Source of the DNA: HK1 sp965215295
GTDB taxonomy: Bacteria > Pseudomonadota > Gammaproteobacteria > HK1
DNA: 64,000 bases
Direction of reading: 5' to 3'
NCBI GenBank assembly: GCA_965215295.1
Contig: OZ244045.1
Span: 2,976,001 to 3,040,000 of the forward strand
Below are positions 51,968 to 60,578 of this stretch, piece after piece. Each line of letters starts with the position of its first letter. Positions within the stretch are counted from its first letter, which is position 1. A program made the translations under genes and the position numbers. The notes below the pieces were generated by a model. That model searched no databases. It was not told the DNA's origin and was given only the letters and a program-made list of their open reading frames with translations.

Positions 51968-52229
51968 GCCGGAATCACTCGGCCGCGTGGAGGGGTTCGC
52001 GCCGCACGACCTTCAGCCGGACATCCCCGGTCCTCCGCCCCGCACCCGGGACCTTCGCGAGACCCCGGATGGCGCCGGTACCCGCAACGTGGCCGGCCCC
52101 CGATCGCCGCACCCGGCATCGGCGCCATCCCGCCCGGCCCCGGCAGCGCGAGGCTCCGTCTCCGATTGACGCTGTCCGGTGCGCGGGCATACCTTTGCGG
52201 GAAGGAAGACAAACACGGGAGAAATGACG

Positions 52230-52862
52230 ATGACGACCTCGCAAGCCGTGCAACTGACCCTGTATCGCTGGGCCGGTCGTTGGGGGCCGTTCAAGGTCGG
52301 CATCCCCTGCGGTGAATGCTCCCTCACCGTGGACGTCATCAACGACACCCTCGCCAACGAGCTCGACGGCATCCCGGTCGAGGTCGACGTGAGGGAGTGG
52401 CTGACCGAGTGGTGGAAACCGCTTCCGAAGGGCGGTTGGCATGCACCGATCGTGATGGTCGAGGGCAAGGTCGTGAGCCAGGGCCATGCGCTGAACCGCG
52501 GCGTTCTCACCGAGGCGGTCATCGCCGCCCACGTGGGGCGGACCGACGTGTCCGGCAACCATCTCTACGGCAAGGAGACCTGCCCCCACTGCGCGCGGGC
52601 GAAAGGGTATCTCGCCGAAGCCGGTATCGACTACGTGTATCACGACGTGATCAGGAATCCGCGCGCCCTCTACGAGATGATCGGCCGGGTCAAGCCCATC
52701 GTCGGGCCGAAGACTCCGATTACCGTCCCCCAGATCTGGATCGACGGGAAGTATATGGGAGGCGCGAACCAGCTCGGCGAGTTCCTGGGGCTGACCGTCG
52801 AGCCCGATCCCGAGCGGGACCGGAACTCCATGGCCGCAAAGCCGAGTCTGGCGGGCTCCTGA
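52230..52862 (+). CDS. Tandem thioredoxin-fold protein: thioredoxin-like plus glutaredoxin domain
   Basis: The 210-residue cytoplasmic protein joins two redox folds. The first, residues about 5-105, has IPCGECSLT and the cis-Pro region WHAPIVMVEGKVVSQG. The second, about 108-200, is a glutaredoxin: YGKETCPHCARAKGYLAEAG with an active CPHC and PITVPQIWIDGKYMGGANQL. Both CxxC sites are intact, so intramolecular electron passage is possible. The ATG at 52230 lies 8 nt after GGAG; one at 52224 is too close. I do not know a named family for the fusion. Confidence 0.8.
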   Translation: MTTSQAVQLTLYRWAGRWGPFKVGIPCGECSLTVDVINDTLANELDGIPVEVDVREWLTEWWKPLPKGGWHAPIVMVEGKVVSQGHALNRGVLTEAVIAAHVGRTDVSGNHLYGKETCPHCARAKGYLAEAGIDYVYHDVIRNPRALYEMIGRVKPIVGPKTPITVPQIWIDGKYMGGANQLGEFLGLTVEPDPERDRNSMAAKPSLAGS

Positions 52863-52924
52863 GAGCGGCGGCCGACCGGACCGGCCGCCGGGTGGGCGAC
52901 CCGGCCGCCCGTTCACGGTCGGCG

Positions 52925-53220
52925 CCACCGCCCCGCCCGCGGGGACTTCGGAAACAGCCACGGCCCGGCCAGCGAGTCGGTGGAGCCGGAACCGGGCATC
53001 AAGGGCATCGAGGTCATTGAGGTCATTCGGCAACAGCCCGCGACTCGAACCGGCGCACCCGCAGGCGCTAAGCACCACCACCCCGTCCGCGGGGACTTCG
53101 GAATCAGCCACGGCCCGGCCAGCGAGTCGGTGGAGCCGGAACCGAGCATCGAGGGCATCGAGGTCATTCGGCAACAGCCCGCGACGTGAACCGGCGCGCG
53201 TCCGCGCCCGCGGGCGCTAC
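52925..53220. repeat. 150-bp tandem duplication downstream of the cytochrome b561 gene
   Basis: Units begin at 52925 and 53075 with CCACCxCCCCGxCCGCGGGG and contain GGACTTCGGAA, CAGCGAGTCGGTGGAGCCGG and GGCAACAGCCCGCGAC. They are about 90 percent alike, and the first has an additional 9-bp copy of GAGGTCATT. They fill the 365-bp gap 52863-53227 between the thioredoxin-fold gene and cytochrome b561. No gene lies in this gap. Confidence 0.92.
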
Positions 53221-53227
53221 TCGCCTC

Positions 53228-53779
53228 TCACCACAGCATCCGCCGCAGCGTGCCGTCGCGGTTCAGGAACTGGTGCTTGAGCGCGGCGCCGGCATGGACC
53301 AGCGCGAGCACGCCCACGCCGTACCCGCACCAGTAGTGCGCCTCGATGGCGAGGTCCCTCAGCTCTTCCCCGGCGGCGACGACGGCGGGAACCGTGAACA
53401 GTCCCCACAGGTCGATCCCCTCGCCCTCGGAGGTCGAGACCAGATAACCGGTCACCGGGATCAGCACCATCATCGTGTACAGGAGACCGTGGACGGCGGT
53501 GGCCGCGGCCTGCTCCCACCGCTTCAGCGGCGCGGCGCGGGCCGGCGGCCGCGAGCAGAGCGCCCAGCCGATCATCAGCGCTCCCAGCGCGAACACGACG
53601 ATGCCGAGCGCCTTGTGCCAGGCGAGCGAGTCGTTGTACCACGCGTCGTAGTAGGTCAGGCCGACCATGTACCACCCGAGCCAGACGAGTCCGAGGATCA
53701 GGATCGCCACCGACCAGTGCAGCAGCCTGGCCACGACGCCGTAGCCGCTCTCGGTGCTTCTCGACGGCTCGGGCTTCAA
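53228..53779 (-). CDS. Cytochrome b561
   Basis: This 183-residue inner-membrane dihaem b-type cytochrome has four membrane segments. The haem-ligand histidines are in RLLHWSVAIL, SLAWHKALGIVVF, HGLLYTMMVLIPVTGYL and AHYWCGYGVGVLALVHAG. It moves electrons between quinone and a periplasmic partner such as superoxide in related proteins. The best start is TTG at 53779; GTG inside GVVARLL would be shorter. Its 5' and 3' flanks both lie in tandem duplications. Confidence 0.92.
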   Translation of the reverse strand: MKPEPSRSTESGYGVVARLLHWSVAILILGLVWLGWYMVGLTYYDAWYNDSLAWHKALGIVVFALGALMIGWALCSRPPARAAPLKRWEQAAATAVHGLLYTMMVLIPVTGYLVSTSEGEGIDLWGLFTVPAVVAAGEELRDLAIEAHYWCGYGVGVLALVHAGAALKHQFLNRDGTLRRMLW

Positions 53780-54062
53780 GGCGCTTCCCCGCGAGTGCCG
53801 TCATCGGACGGGCGGGCGGACGAAACGGCCGGGTCGGAGTCCCGGCGAACAGGCTGCCAACGGGGGCGGCGAGCCCTCCGGCAGCGCAGATCGACCGCCA
53901 TCGGGCGCGTTGTTTCTCGACGGCTCGGACTTCAAGGCGCTTCCCCGCGATTGCCGTCATCGGGCGGGCGGGCGGACGAACCGGCCGGATCGGCGTCCCG
54001 GCGAACAGGCTGCCAACGGGGCGGCGAGTCCTCCGGCGGCACCGGTCGACCGGCCATCGGGG
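53758..54062. repeat. 156-bp tandem duplication containing the cytochrome b561 gene start
   Basis: The first unit (53758-53913) includes the first seven codons and leader of the minus-strand cytochrome gene. The second (53914-54062) repeats the same TTCTCGACGGCTCGG and GGCTGCCAACGGGG landmarks with about 10 percent change. The copied start region still reads TTGAAGTCCGAGCCGTCGAG. The second unit ends just after ilvE, which it follows on the minus strand. Confidence 0.92.
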
Positions 54063-54074
54063 GATGCCTTCCTC

Positions 54075-55184
54075 TCAATCGCCCGCTCCGGAAGCGGCGT
54101 TCATGCCGGACGGCGCCACCTCGTGGACCCAGCCGAAGGGGTCGGGCCGGGTTCCGTACTGGATCCCCATCAGTTCCTCGAAGAGCCGTTCCGCCAGCGG
54201 GCCGGTGCCGCCGTTCGCGACATGGTGGATCCGGCCCCGGTACTCGAGGGAGCCGACCGGCGAGATGACCGCGGCGGTCCCCGCTCCGAACACCTCTTCG
54301 AGGCTTTCATCTTCGTGGGCGGCGAGCACTTCATCGATGGTGATGGGCCGTTCCTCCGCCGGGATGCCCCAATGTCCGAGCAGCTTCAGCACCGAGTCCT
54401 TGGTGATGCCGGCGAGGATGGTGTCGCCGACCGGCGGGGTGACGACGGTGCCCGCGATCTTGAACAGGATGTTCATCGATCCGACTTCCTCGATGCGGCG
54501 GCGCTCCGCCGCGTCGAGCCACAGGACCTGGGTGAAGCCGCGTCCGAGCGCCTCCTTCTCCGCCTTGAGGCTCGCCGCGTAGTTCGCGGCGGTCTTGGCG
54601 GCCCCGAGTCCGCCCGGACCCGCCCGCGAGTAGCGGTCGGAGACGGTGATCTTCACCGGGTTGAAGCCCTCGGGGTAGTAGGCGCCGACCGGGCCGGTGA
54701 TGATGAAGAAGAGGGCTTCGTGCGTGGACTTGAGTCCGATGTAGGGCTCGGTCGCGATCATGGTCGGGCGCACGTAGAGCGATGTCCCGTGCGACCGCGG
54801 GATCCAGTCGTGGTCGAGCTCCAGCAGAGCCTCGATCGCGCCGGCGAAGACGGCGGGATCGACTTCGGGCAGGTCGAGGCGCACGGCGGAACGGTTGAAG
54901 CGCGCCGCGTTGTCCGCCGCGCGGAACAGGTTCACCGTCCCCTTCCGGTTCCGGTAGGCCTTGAGCCCCTCGAAGATGGTCTGGCCGTAGTGCAGGACGA
55001 GTGCGGCGGGCGACATCGCCAGATCCGCGAACGGCTTGACGACGGGATCGTCCCAGCCGCCGTCCGAGGTCCAGCGCATGGTGAACATGTGGTCGCTGTA
55101 GATCCTCCCGAAACCGAGCGAGCTTTCATCGGCCGGCTTCGGTCGCCGCTGCTCCGGCGGCGCCGGTTCGATCCGGAATTCCAT
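54075..55184 (-). CDS. ilvE: Branched-chain amino acid aminotransferase (class IV)
   Basis: This PLP enzyme of 369 residues interconverts branched-chain amino acids and 2-oxo acids. It is the longer, BCAT-II type: MEFRIEPAPPEQRRPKP opening, FGRIYSDHMFTMRW, HYGQTIFEGLKAYR, YVRPTMIATEPYIGLK, the PLP lysine in GLGAAKTAANYAASL and EEVFGAGTAAVISPVGSL. The ATG at 55184 follows GAGAAGACA. It is separated by 125 bp from the upstream LarA-domain gene. Confidence 0.96.
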   Translation of the reverse strand: MEFRIEPAPPEQRRPKPADESSLGFGRIYSDHMFTMRWTSDGGWDDPVVKPFADLAMSPAALVLHYGQTIFEGLKAYRNRKGTVNLFRAADNAARFNRSAVRLDLPEVDPAVFAGAIEALLELDHDWIPRSHGTSLYVRPTMIATEPYIGLKSTHEALFFIITGPVGAYYPEGFNPVKITVSDRYSRAGPGGLGAAKTAANYAASLKAEKEALGRGFTQVLWLDAAERRRIEEVGSMNILFKIAGTVVTPPVGDTILAGITKDSVLKLLGHWGIPAEERPITIDEVLAAHEDESLEEVFGAGTAAVISPVGSLEYRGRIHHVANGGTGPLAERLFEELMGIQYGTRPDPFGWVHEVAPSGMNAASGAGD

Positions 55185-55309
55185 TGTCTTCTCGAAGCCT
55201 CCGCGTCGGCCCTGTGCGGCAAAGATCGACCGGCTGCAACCGGCCCGCCGGAGGGCGCAATCTAGGAAGCCGCCCGCGGCAAAGTCAAGGATGCGGCGGC
55301 GGACGCCGG

Positions 55310-56614
55310 TCAGGGCGCGACGAGCGCGAGCGCGTCGTCGAAGGTGATCGGCGCGGGCTCGGAGAGGACTTCGATGTTCGGGTCGGCGCGCGCCTCGTCG
55401 AGCAGCGCCTCCGACGCCCACAGCTCGTTCAGCATGGACGTGTTGCGGATCCACGCCAGCCGCAGCGACGCCGGGTCCTCCTCGGCGCGGAAGTTGAGCA
55501 GGATCTGCATCGCCTGCAGCTCGTTCTCCACCAGCATCGGAACCTTGCAGATGGACAGGCGCTTCGCGGTGAACGCGTTCATGTACGTGGCATTGAGATC
55601 GACGTGCCCGAGCAACGCGCGCGGCATGATGTCGGCGTTGCCGAGTCCGACCGCGTTGCCGTGGGTCCCTTCGGTCAGTCCCCGCACGTAGATGGCGCCG
55701 ATGCGCGGCCGGGTCATGCCGGCCTTCTTCCCGATGACGTTGGTGTCCATGCCCGACCCGCTCACGTTCTTGCCGATCTCGTCGACGATGAGCCCGTCGA
55801 GATCGTCGAAGGGGAGGCGCGGGAGGAGGGCGCAGGCACGTTCGAGCAACGCGCTCTCCGCCTCGATCAGCGCGTCGCCGCCGTCTGCCGGCACCCTCCG
55901 GACGATGGCGGTCTCCTTGAACGCGTTCTCCACGAGCGCGATGGCGCCGACCAGACGCGGGCGGGCCGATTCGACGATGATGCGGGTCGCTTCGAGCACG
56001 AGCCGGCCCATGCCCAGGCGCAACGCCTGATGGTGGATCTTCGATGCGCCGGCCTGCTTCCCCATCCCGATCACGAGCATCTTGCAGATCCCGCTCTCCA
56101 CCCGCTCGGTGAAGCCGGTGTGCGGCTTGACCCGGTTGACCGCGAGCACGCCGTCCGCGTCGTGGCAGAGCTTGTCCTGGTACACCGGGAAGCCGGAGCC
56201 GGTGGTCCCGATCCGCACGACCTCCATGCTCGATTCGATCCGGCATCCGACGCTCTCCTCGGTGATGCCGTTGGTGTCGTCGAGCACCCGGACCTGCCCC
56301 TCGGGCGTCGCACCGCCGTGGCTGCCCATGGCGGGAACCACGAAGGGGTCTGCCCCGGCTTCGCGCAGGGCGCTCACGCAAGTGCGCACCACGAGCGCGA
56401 GGTTCGCGATTCCCCGGCTCGACCCGGTCACCGCGATGCGCTGGCCGGGCTCGACGTTCGCGAGAATCGGCGCCATCTCCCGCCGCACCGCCGCGGCGAC
56501 ATCCGGCTCGACGGGGCGGGGAAACCGCTGGCGGAGCCTGAAAATGGCGGGGACGTCCTCTCGGCCGACCCCGGCGTGGGATTCGTCGAGAAGGAAGCGG
56601 GTGGCGTTTTGCAT
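55310..56614 (-). CDS. LarA/DUF2088 (nickel-dependent lactate racemase-like) domain protein
   Basis: This 434-residue protein is related to the N-terminal domain of lactate racemase LarA, a nickel-pincer enzyme. Visible are IAVTGSSRGIANLALVVRTC, VPAMGSHGGATPEGQ near residue 110, VNRVKPHTGFTERVESGICK near 180 and GMGKQAGASKIHHQALRLG. Related proteins are annotated as racemases or epimerases of 2-hydroxy acids. No larB, larC or larE is in the window, so the cofactor source is unknown. The ATG at 56614 begins MQNATRFLL; the open frame upstream is repetitive and rejected. Confidence 0.8.
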   Translation of the reverse strand: MQNATRFLLDESHAGVGREDVPAIFRLRQRFPRPVEPDVAAAVRREMAPILANVEPGQRIAVTGSSRGIANLALVVRTCVSALREAGADPFVVPAMGSHGGATPEGQVRVLDDTNGITEESVGCRIESSMEVVRIGTTGSGFPVYQDKLCHDADGVLAVNRVKPHTGFTERVESGICKMLVIGMGKQAGASKIHHQALRLGMGRLVLEATRIIVESARPRLVGAIALVENAFKETAIVRRVPADGGDALIEAESALLERACALLPRLPFDDLDGLIVDEIGKNVSGSGMDTNVIGKKAGMTRPRIGAIYVRGLTEGTHGNAVGLGNADIMPRALLGHVDLNATYMNAFTAKRLSICKVPMLVENELQAMQILLNFRAEEDPASLRLAWIRNTSMLNELWASEALLDEARADPNIEVLSEPAPITFDDALALVAP

Positions 56615-57000
56615 GGCGTCGTCTCGAATCCGTGTGATCCCTGCGGGCTGCACGATTCCGTGTGATCGGTGTGATCTCCGCGATCCGTGCGATCCGTGCG
56701 AGCAGGCGTGCAGGCGAGCAGGCGTGCGGGCTATTGTTCGCGACGCGGACGATGCGTCAATGCCGCAAGCGGGTCTCCGCCGACATCCGGTCACCGGTCA
56801 TCGGCCGCTGGGCACTGGCCGGCAACACAGACACGGGATCGATTACTTCAACGGGCGACACACCCGGGAGACGGACCATCTGGATGCCGTATCGAGCGGC
56901 GACGTCGCGGCCACGGGTGACCTGCAACGGCGCAGATCGGCCGGTTGTCTTTCCTGTCCTTTCGCGGAAGTCGTGGGATGAGTGTCGGCGTCGCCTGAGA
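56615..57000. other. Intergenic region with short GATCCGTGC-type repeats
   Basis: From about 56628 to 56730 the sequence is a patchwork of short repeats (GTGTGATC, GATCCGTGC, GAGCAGGCGTGC). The rest up to the hip operator shows no gene I can support. Together with the operator it makes a gap of 447 bp between the LarA-like gene and hipB. Confidence 0.5.
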
Positions 57001-57054
57001 GATTGACCGCTCGTTCGGTCATGAGTACTCTCATGACCGTTGCAACGGTCAATC
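57001..57054. promoter_or_regulatory. Compound palindromic operator of the hipBA operon
   Basis: A 54-bp near-perfect palindrome with arms of 25 bp. Each half reads GATTGACCG, a 6-bp spacer, then CGGTCATGAG. It thus holds four TGACCG/CGGTCA half-sites, two nested palindromes in one large one. It ends 7 bp before the hipB start, as expected for autorepression by the HipB-HipA complex. Only the 6-bp spacers and the central bases differ between arms. Confidence 0.85.
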
Positions 57055-57061
57055 CACCTTC

Positions 57062-57397
57062 ATGCCAAGCAGACCACGTACCTATTCGCGTCTCACGAAG
57101 GAAGCGTTGGCTCTCTTGGGCAAGCAGGTCCAGCTTGCCCGCAAAGAGCGGCGCATGTCCGAACACGATCTCGCGGCTCGGGTCGGCATCGCCAGAAGCA
57201 CTTTGCAGCGCATCGAGAAGGGCGACGCGTCGGTCGAGATCGGTCTCGTGCTGGAAGCGGCTGCTCTCACGGGCGTCGACCTGTTCGTCCCGGACGCAAC
57301 GACGCTTGCGCCGCAGATCAGCCGGATCGACGACAAGCTCGCTCTGATGCCGGGCTCGATCCGCAAGTCCCGGCGCCAAGTCGACGATGATTTCTAG
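57062..57397 (+). CDS. hipB: HipB-like XRE family antitoxin/repressor
   Basis: The 111-residue DNA-binding protein has a Cro/C1-type helix-turn-helix: GKQVQLARKERRMSEHDLAA and VGIARSTLQRIEKGDASVEI at residues 20-63, followed by LVLEAAALTGVDLF and a C-terminal arm. It would neutralise the partner kinase and repress the operon through the palindrome immediately upstream. The gene overlaps hipA by 11 bp. Confidence 0.9.
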   Translation: MPSRPRTYSRLTKEALALLGKQVQLARKERRMSEHDLAARVGIARSTLQRIEKGDASVEIGLVLEAAALTGVDLFVPDATTLAPQISRIDDKLALMPGSIRKSRRQVDDDF

Positions 57398-58688
57398 CCC
57401 ATCGCCGCCGCGTGAAGCCTTTGTCTGGATCTGGCTGCCCGGTCGTACCGAGCCGGTGGTGGCGGGCCGCGTGCGGCTGGTGGATGGCGGGCAATACATC
57501 TTCAACTACGGCCGTTCCTACCTCGCCAGGAAAGACGCGATCGCGATCTACGCACCGGAGCTGCCGCTCGAGCCCGGCGAGATTGCACCCGAGCCTCCGC
57601 TGGAGATCGCCAATGCCCTGCGCGACTCCTCGCCCGATGCGTGGGGGCGCCGAGTCATCGTCAGCCGCCTTGTCGGGGTGCGCGGCCGATCGGCCGATGC
57701 GGTCGATCTCGACGAGCTGACGTTCATGCTGTGCTCCGGCTCCGACCGGACCGGTGCGCTCGACTTCCAGGCATCTCCCACGGACTACGTTCCCCGCGAG
57801 GCCGACAACGCGACGCTCGATCTCCTGCTGACATCCGCGGAGCGCGTCGATCGGGGCCTGCCCCTGGAGCCGGACCTGGCGGAGGCGCTGCAGCACGGCA
57901 CGGCGATCGGAGGCGCGAGGCCGAAGGCGCTGGTCCGGGACGGTGGTGTCAAGCATGTCGCGAAGTTCTCCTCGTCGACCGACACCTACAGTGCGGTCAA
58001 GGCCGAATTCATCGCCATGCGCCTCGCCGGGATGGCGGGGCTGAACACCGCTCGGGTCGAGCTCGTGCGGGCAATGAACCGGGATGTCCTTCTCGTTCGG
58101 CGCTTCGACCGGGAGCCGGCCGGGGCAGGCTGGACGCGGCGCGCGATGGTGTCGGCCCTGACGCTTCTCGGCCTCGACGAACGCATGGCCGCCCACGCAT
58201 CCTACGAGGGTCTTGCCGATATCGTGCGAGCACGGTTCAGCGCTCCGGTGGAGGCACTGAGGGAGCTCTTCGCCCGGATGACGTTCAACGTTCTTGTGGG
58301 CAACACGGACGATCACGCCCGCAACCACGCGGCGTTCTGGGACGGCGACCGCCTTGCACTTGCACCTGCGTATGACATCTGCCCGCAATCGAGGGTCGGG
58401 CGCGAGGCTTCGCAGGCGATGCGGATCCACGGGGTCCAGCGGCGCAGCCAATTGTCGCTGTGTCTGGCCGCGGCGAACGAATTCCTGCTCACGGAAGAAC
58501 GGGCGATGGAGATCGTGAAGCACCAGATCGCCGTCATCGCGCGGAACTGGGACTCGGTGTGCGGCGAAGCGCGGCTGAACGATGCCGACCGGCGGCTGCT
58601 GTGGCGGCGGCAGTTCCTGAACGACCTCGCGTTCGAAGGGCTGGAGGTCCGGCTCGGTGACGTCATCGAGGGATTGCCCGACAGGTAG
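57387..58688 (+). CDS. hipA: HipA-like serine/threonine kinase toxin
   Basis: HipA kinases inactivate targets such as glutamyl-tRNA synthetase and induce persistence. The 433-residue protein has the N-terminal Couple_hipA domain (VAGRVRLVDGGQYIFNYG), the phosphate-binding loop AIGGARPKALV near residue 172, KFSSSTD, the catalytic NTDDHARNHAAF near residue 310 and the metal-binding ALAPAYDICP. All the key residues appear intact, so it is likely active. The gene overlaps hipB by 11 bp. Confidence 0.92.
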   Translation: MISSPSPPREAFVWIWLPGRTEPVVAGRVRLVDGGQYIFNYGRSYLARKDAIAIYAPELPLEPGEIAPEPPLEIANALRDSSPDAWGRRVIVSRLVGVRGRSADAVDLDELTFMLCSGSDRTGALDFQASPTDYVPREADNATLDLLLTSAERVDRGLPLEPDLAEALQHGTAIGGARPKALVRDGGVKHVAKFSSSTDTYSAVKAEFIAMRLAGMAGLNTARVELVRAMNRDVLLVRRFDREPAGAGWTRRAMVSALTLLGLDERMAAHASYEGLADIVRARFSAPVEALRELFARMTFNVLVGNTDDHARNHAAFWDGDRLALAPAYDICPQSRVGREASQAMRIHGVQRRSQLSLCLAAANEFLLTEERAMEIVKHQIAVIARNWDSVCGEARLNDADRRLLWRRQFLNDLAFEGLEVRLGDVIEGLPDR

Positions 58689-58894
58689 GCCGGCGTTTGC
58701 ATTCTCCGCGGGTGGCGGATCCCTTCGCGGGTGTAGACCGGACGCTTGCCGTGCAGACCGAGCCTGCGCGTCGAGCTTCGCGAACCGTGTCAAGTGACCG
58801 GGAAACGCGGCCCGGTCTTTTCTTGAACTCGTCTCTCCCTTCTCCGGCGACTGCATCGCGCACGCTATCGAACACATCTGTTACAACTCGCCTC

Positions 58895-60154
58895 ATGTCC
58901 ACGCCGTTCGCCACCAAGCGCCGCCTCGCCCTGCTCGACGACTGGTCGGGGGTGCTGAAGGACGGCTGGCGCAGCCCGCAGATCCTGCTGCTCCTGTTCG
59001 CCGCGTCCATTCCCGTCGCCTTCGAGACCTGGTCGGTCCTCATCAACAACTTCGTGGTCGAGAAGGCGGGGTTCACGGGCCGGGAGATCGGGGTGCTCCA
59101 GGGTCTGCGCGAGGTGCCGGGCTTCCTCGCGTTCACCGTGGTCTTCATGCTGCTCGTCTGGCGCCAGCAGACCTTCGCGATCCTCTCGCTCGCCCTGATG
59201 GGGGTCGGCGTCGCGCTCGCCGGCTTCCTGCCCGCGGTGTGGGGGCTCTATTTCACGACGGTGCTGATGTCGACCGGCTTCCACTACCTGGCGACCATGG
59301 AGCAGTCGCTGGCCATGCAGTGGACCACCAGGCGCGAGCTGCCGGTGGTGCTGGGCCGCATGACCGCGGTCGCCTCGCTGGCTTCGCTCGTTACCTACGG
59401 CCTGGTCTTCGGCGCGCTGACGCTGCTCGATCTGTCGTACCTTCAGGTCTTCCTGGCCGGCGGCGGCATCACGCTCGGCATCGCGGTGCTGTGCCGGTTC
59501 GGCTTCCCCCGGTTCCCGACCCCCGCGCATCAGACCGCGGCCATCGTGCTGCGCCGGCGCTACTGGCTCTACTACGCGCTGGAGTTCCTCTCCGGCGCGC
59601 GCCGGCAGATCTTCATCGTCTTCGCCGCGTTCATGATGGTGGAGACCTTCGGCTACACCGCCGCGGACATCACGCTGCTGTTCCTGGTCAACTGCCTCAT
59701 CTCCATCTGGGTCGCGCCCCGGGTGGGCAGGCTCATCGTGCGCTGGGGCGAACGCCCGGCCCTCATCGTCGAATATGCGGGGCTCATCGGGGTCTTCACC
59801 GCCTACGCCTTCGTCGAGACGGCCTGGCTGGCGGCGGGTCTCTACATCGTCGATCACCTGTTCTTCGCGCTCGCCATCGCGATCAAGAGCTACTTCCGCA
59901 AGATCGCCGATCCGTCCGACATCGCCTCGACGGCGGGGGTCTCGTTCACGATCAACCACATCGCCGCAGTGGGCCTGCCGCCTCTCCTCGGCCTCGTCTG
60001 GGTGCTGGGCGAGCACGGCCGCACCACCGTCTTCCTGCTCGGCGCCGCCATCGCCGCCGGCTCGCTCGTGCTCGCCTTCCTCGTGCCGAGCGCGCCCGCG
60101 CAGGGCAACGAGAGCGTGCGGTGGAGGCGGTGGACGAACCGCGCCGCGGCGTGA
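58895..60154 (+). CDS. MFS transporter
   Basis: This 419-residue inner-membrane protein has about 12 membrane segments, with GLREVPGFLAFTVVFMLLV, MSTGFHYLATMEQSLAMQW, LYYALEFLSGARRQIFIVF and FALAIAIKSYFRKIADPSDI. The substrate is unknown. The ATG at 58895 gives a short basic N-terminus before the first helix; the upstream open frame is rejected as unlike a transporter. The 206-bp upstream gap carries no other gene. Confidence 0.88.
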   Translation: MSTPFATKRRLALLDDWSGVLKDGWRSPQILLLLFAASIPVAFETWSVLINNFVVEKAGFTGREIGVLQGLREVPGFLAFTVVFMLLVWRQQTFAILSLALMGVGVALAGFLPAVWGLYFTTVLMSTGFHYLATMEQSLAMQWTTRRELPVVLGRMTAVASLASLVTYGLVFGALTLLDLSYLQVFLAGGGITLGIAVLCRFGFPRFPTPAHQTAAIVLRRRYWLYYALEFLSGARRQIFIVFAAFMMVETFGYTAADITLLFLVNCLISIWVAPRVGRLIVRWGERPALIVEYAGLIGVFTAYAFVETAWLAAGLYIVDHLFFALAIAIKSYFRKIADPSDIASTAGVSFTINHIAAVGLPPLLGLVWVLGEHGRTTVFLLGAAIAAGSLVLAFLVPSAPAQGNESVRWRRWTNRAAA

Positions 60155-60179
60155 TTCCCGCCGGCGGAACGGCCGGTGC

Positions 60180-60420
60180 CAGTCTGCGGGGCGCGTGGAC
60201 CGAGACCCCCGCGTCATGGACTGCGACGCGGCGACGGGTCGGGGGCCAAGCGCCGGTCTGCGAAGCGCGTGGACCGAGAGTCCCCGCGTCATGGACTGCG
60301 ACGCGACGACGGTCGGGAGCCAAGCGCCGGTCTGCGGGGCGCGCGGACCGAGGCCCTCGCGCCATGGACTGCGACGCGGCGGCGGTCGGGGGCCAAGCGC
60401 TAGTCTGCGAGGCGCGCGGA
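60180..60420. repeat. Tandem repeat, 74-bp unit, 3.3 copies
   Basis: Units begin near 60180, 60254, 60328 and 60401. Each contains GTCTGCG...GCGCGTGGACCGAG, CATGGACTGCGACGCG and GGGGGCCAAGCGC. The last is cut after 20 bp. They follow the MFS stop and occupy the first half of the 424-bp gap to the next gene. There are no unique spacers and no coding pattern. Confidence 0.92.
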
Positions 60421-60500
60421 TCGGGACAGGTCGCCTTGTCCGCGACAACGGATGGCCACCCGCCGGTGCCGGCGAAGTCGGCGCCGGGTCGTGGGCACTT

Positions 60501-60570
60501 GGAAATCGTCCATGTAGAGGTCGGAAATCGTCCACGTAGTGGTTGATTTCCGGCCATTTGACGGTAGTAT
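60501..60570 (+). promoter_or_regulatory. Direct repeats and putative promoter of the DUF4143 ATPase gene
   Basis: GGAAATCGTCCATGTAG at 60501-60517 is repeated at 60523-60539 with one change (period 22). Immediately after, TTGATT at 60543-60548 and TAGTAT at 60565-60570 form a -35/-10 pair with 16-bp spacing. Transcription would start at about 60577-60579, which is the ATG itself, and there is no ribosome binding site, so the mRNA may be leaderless. The repeats are likely regulator sites. Confidence 0.5.
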
Positions 60571-60578
60571 TCCGGCGC

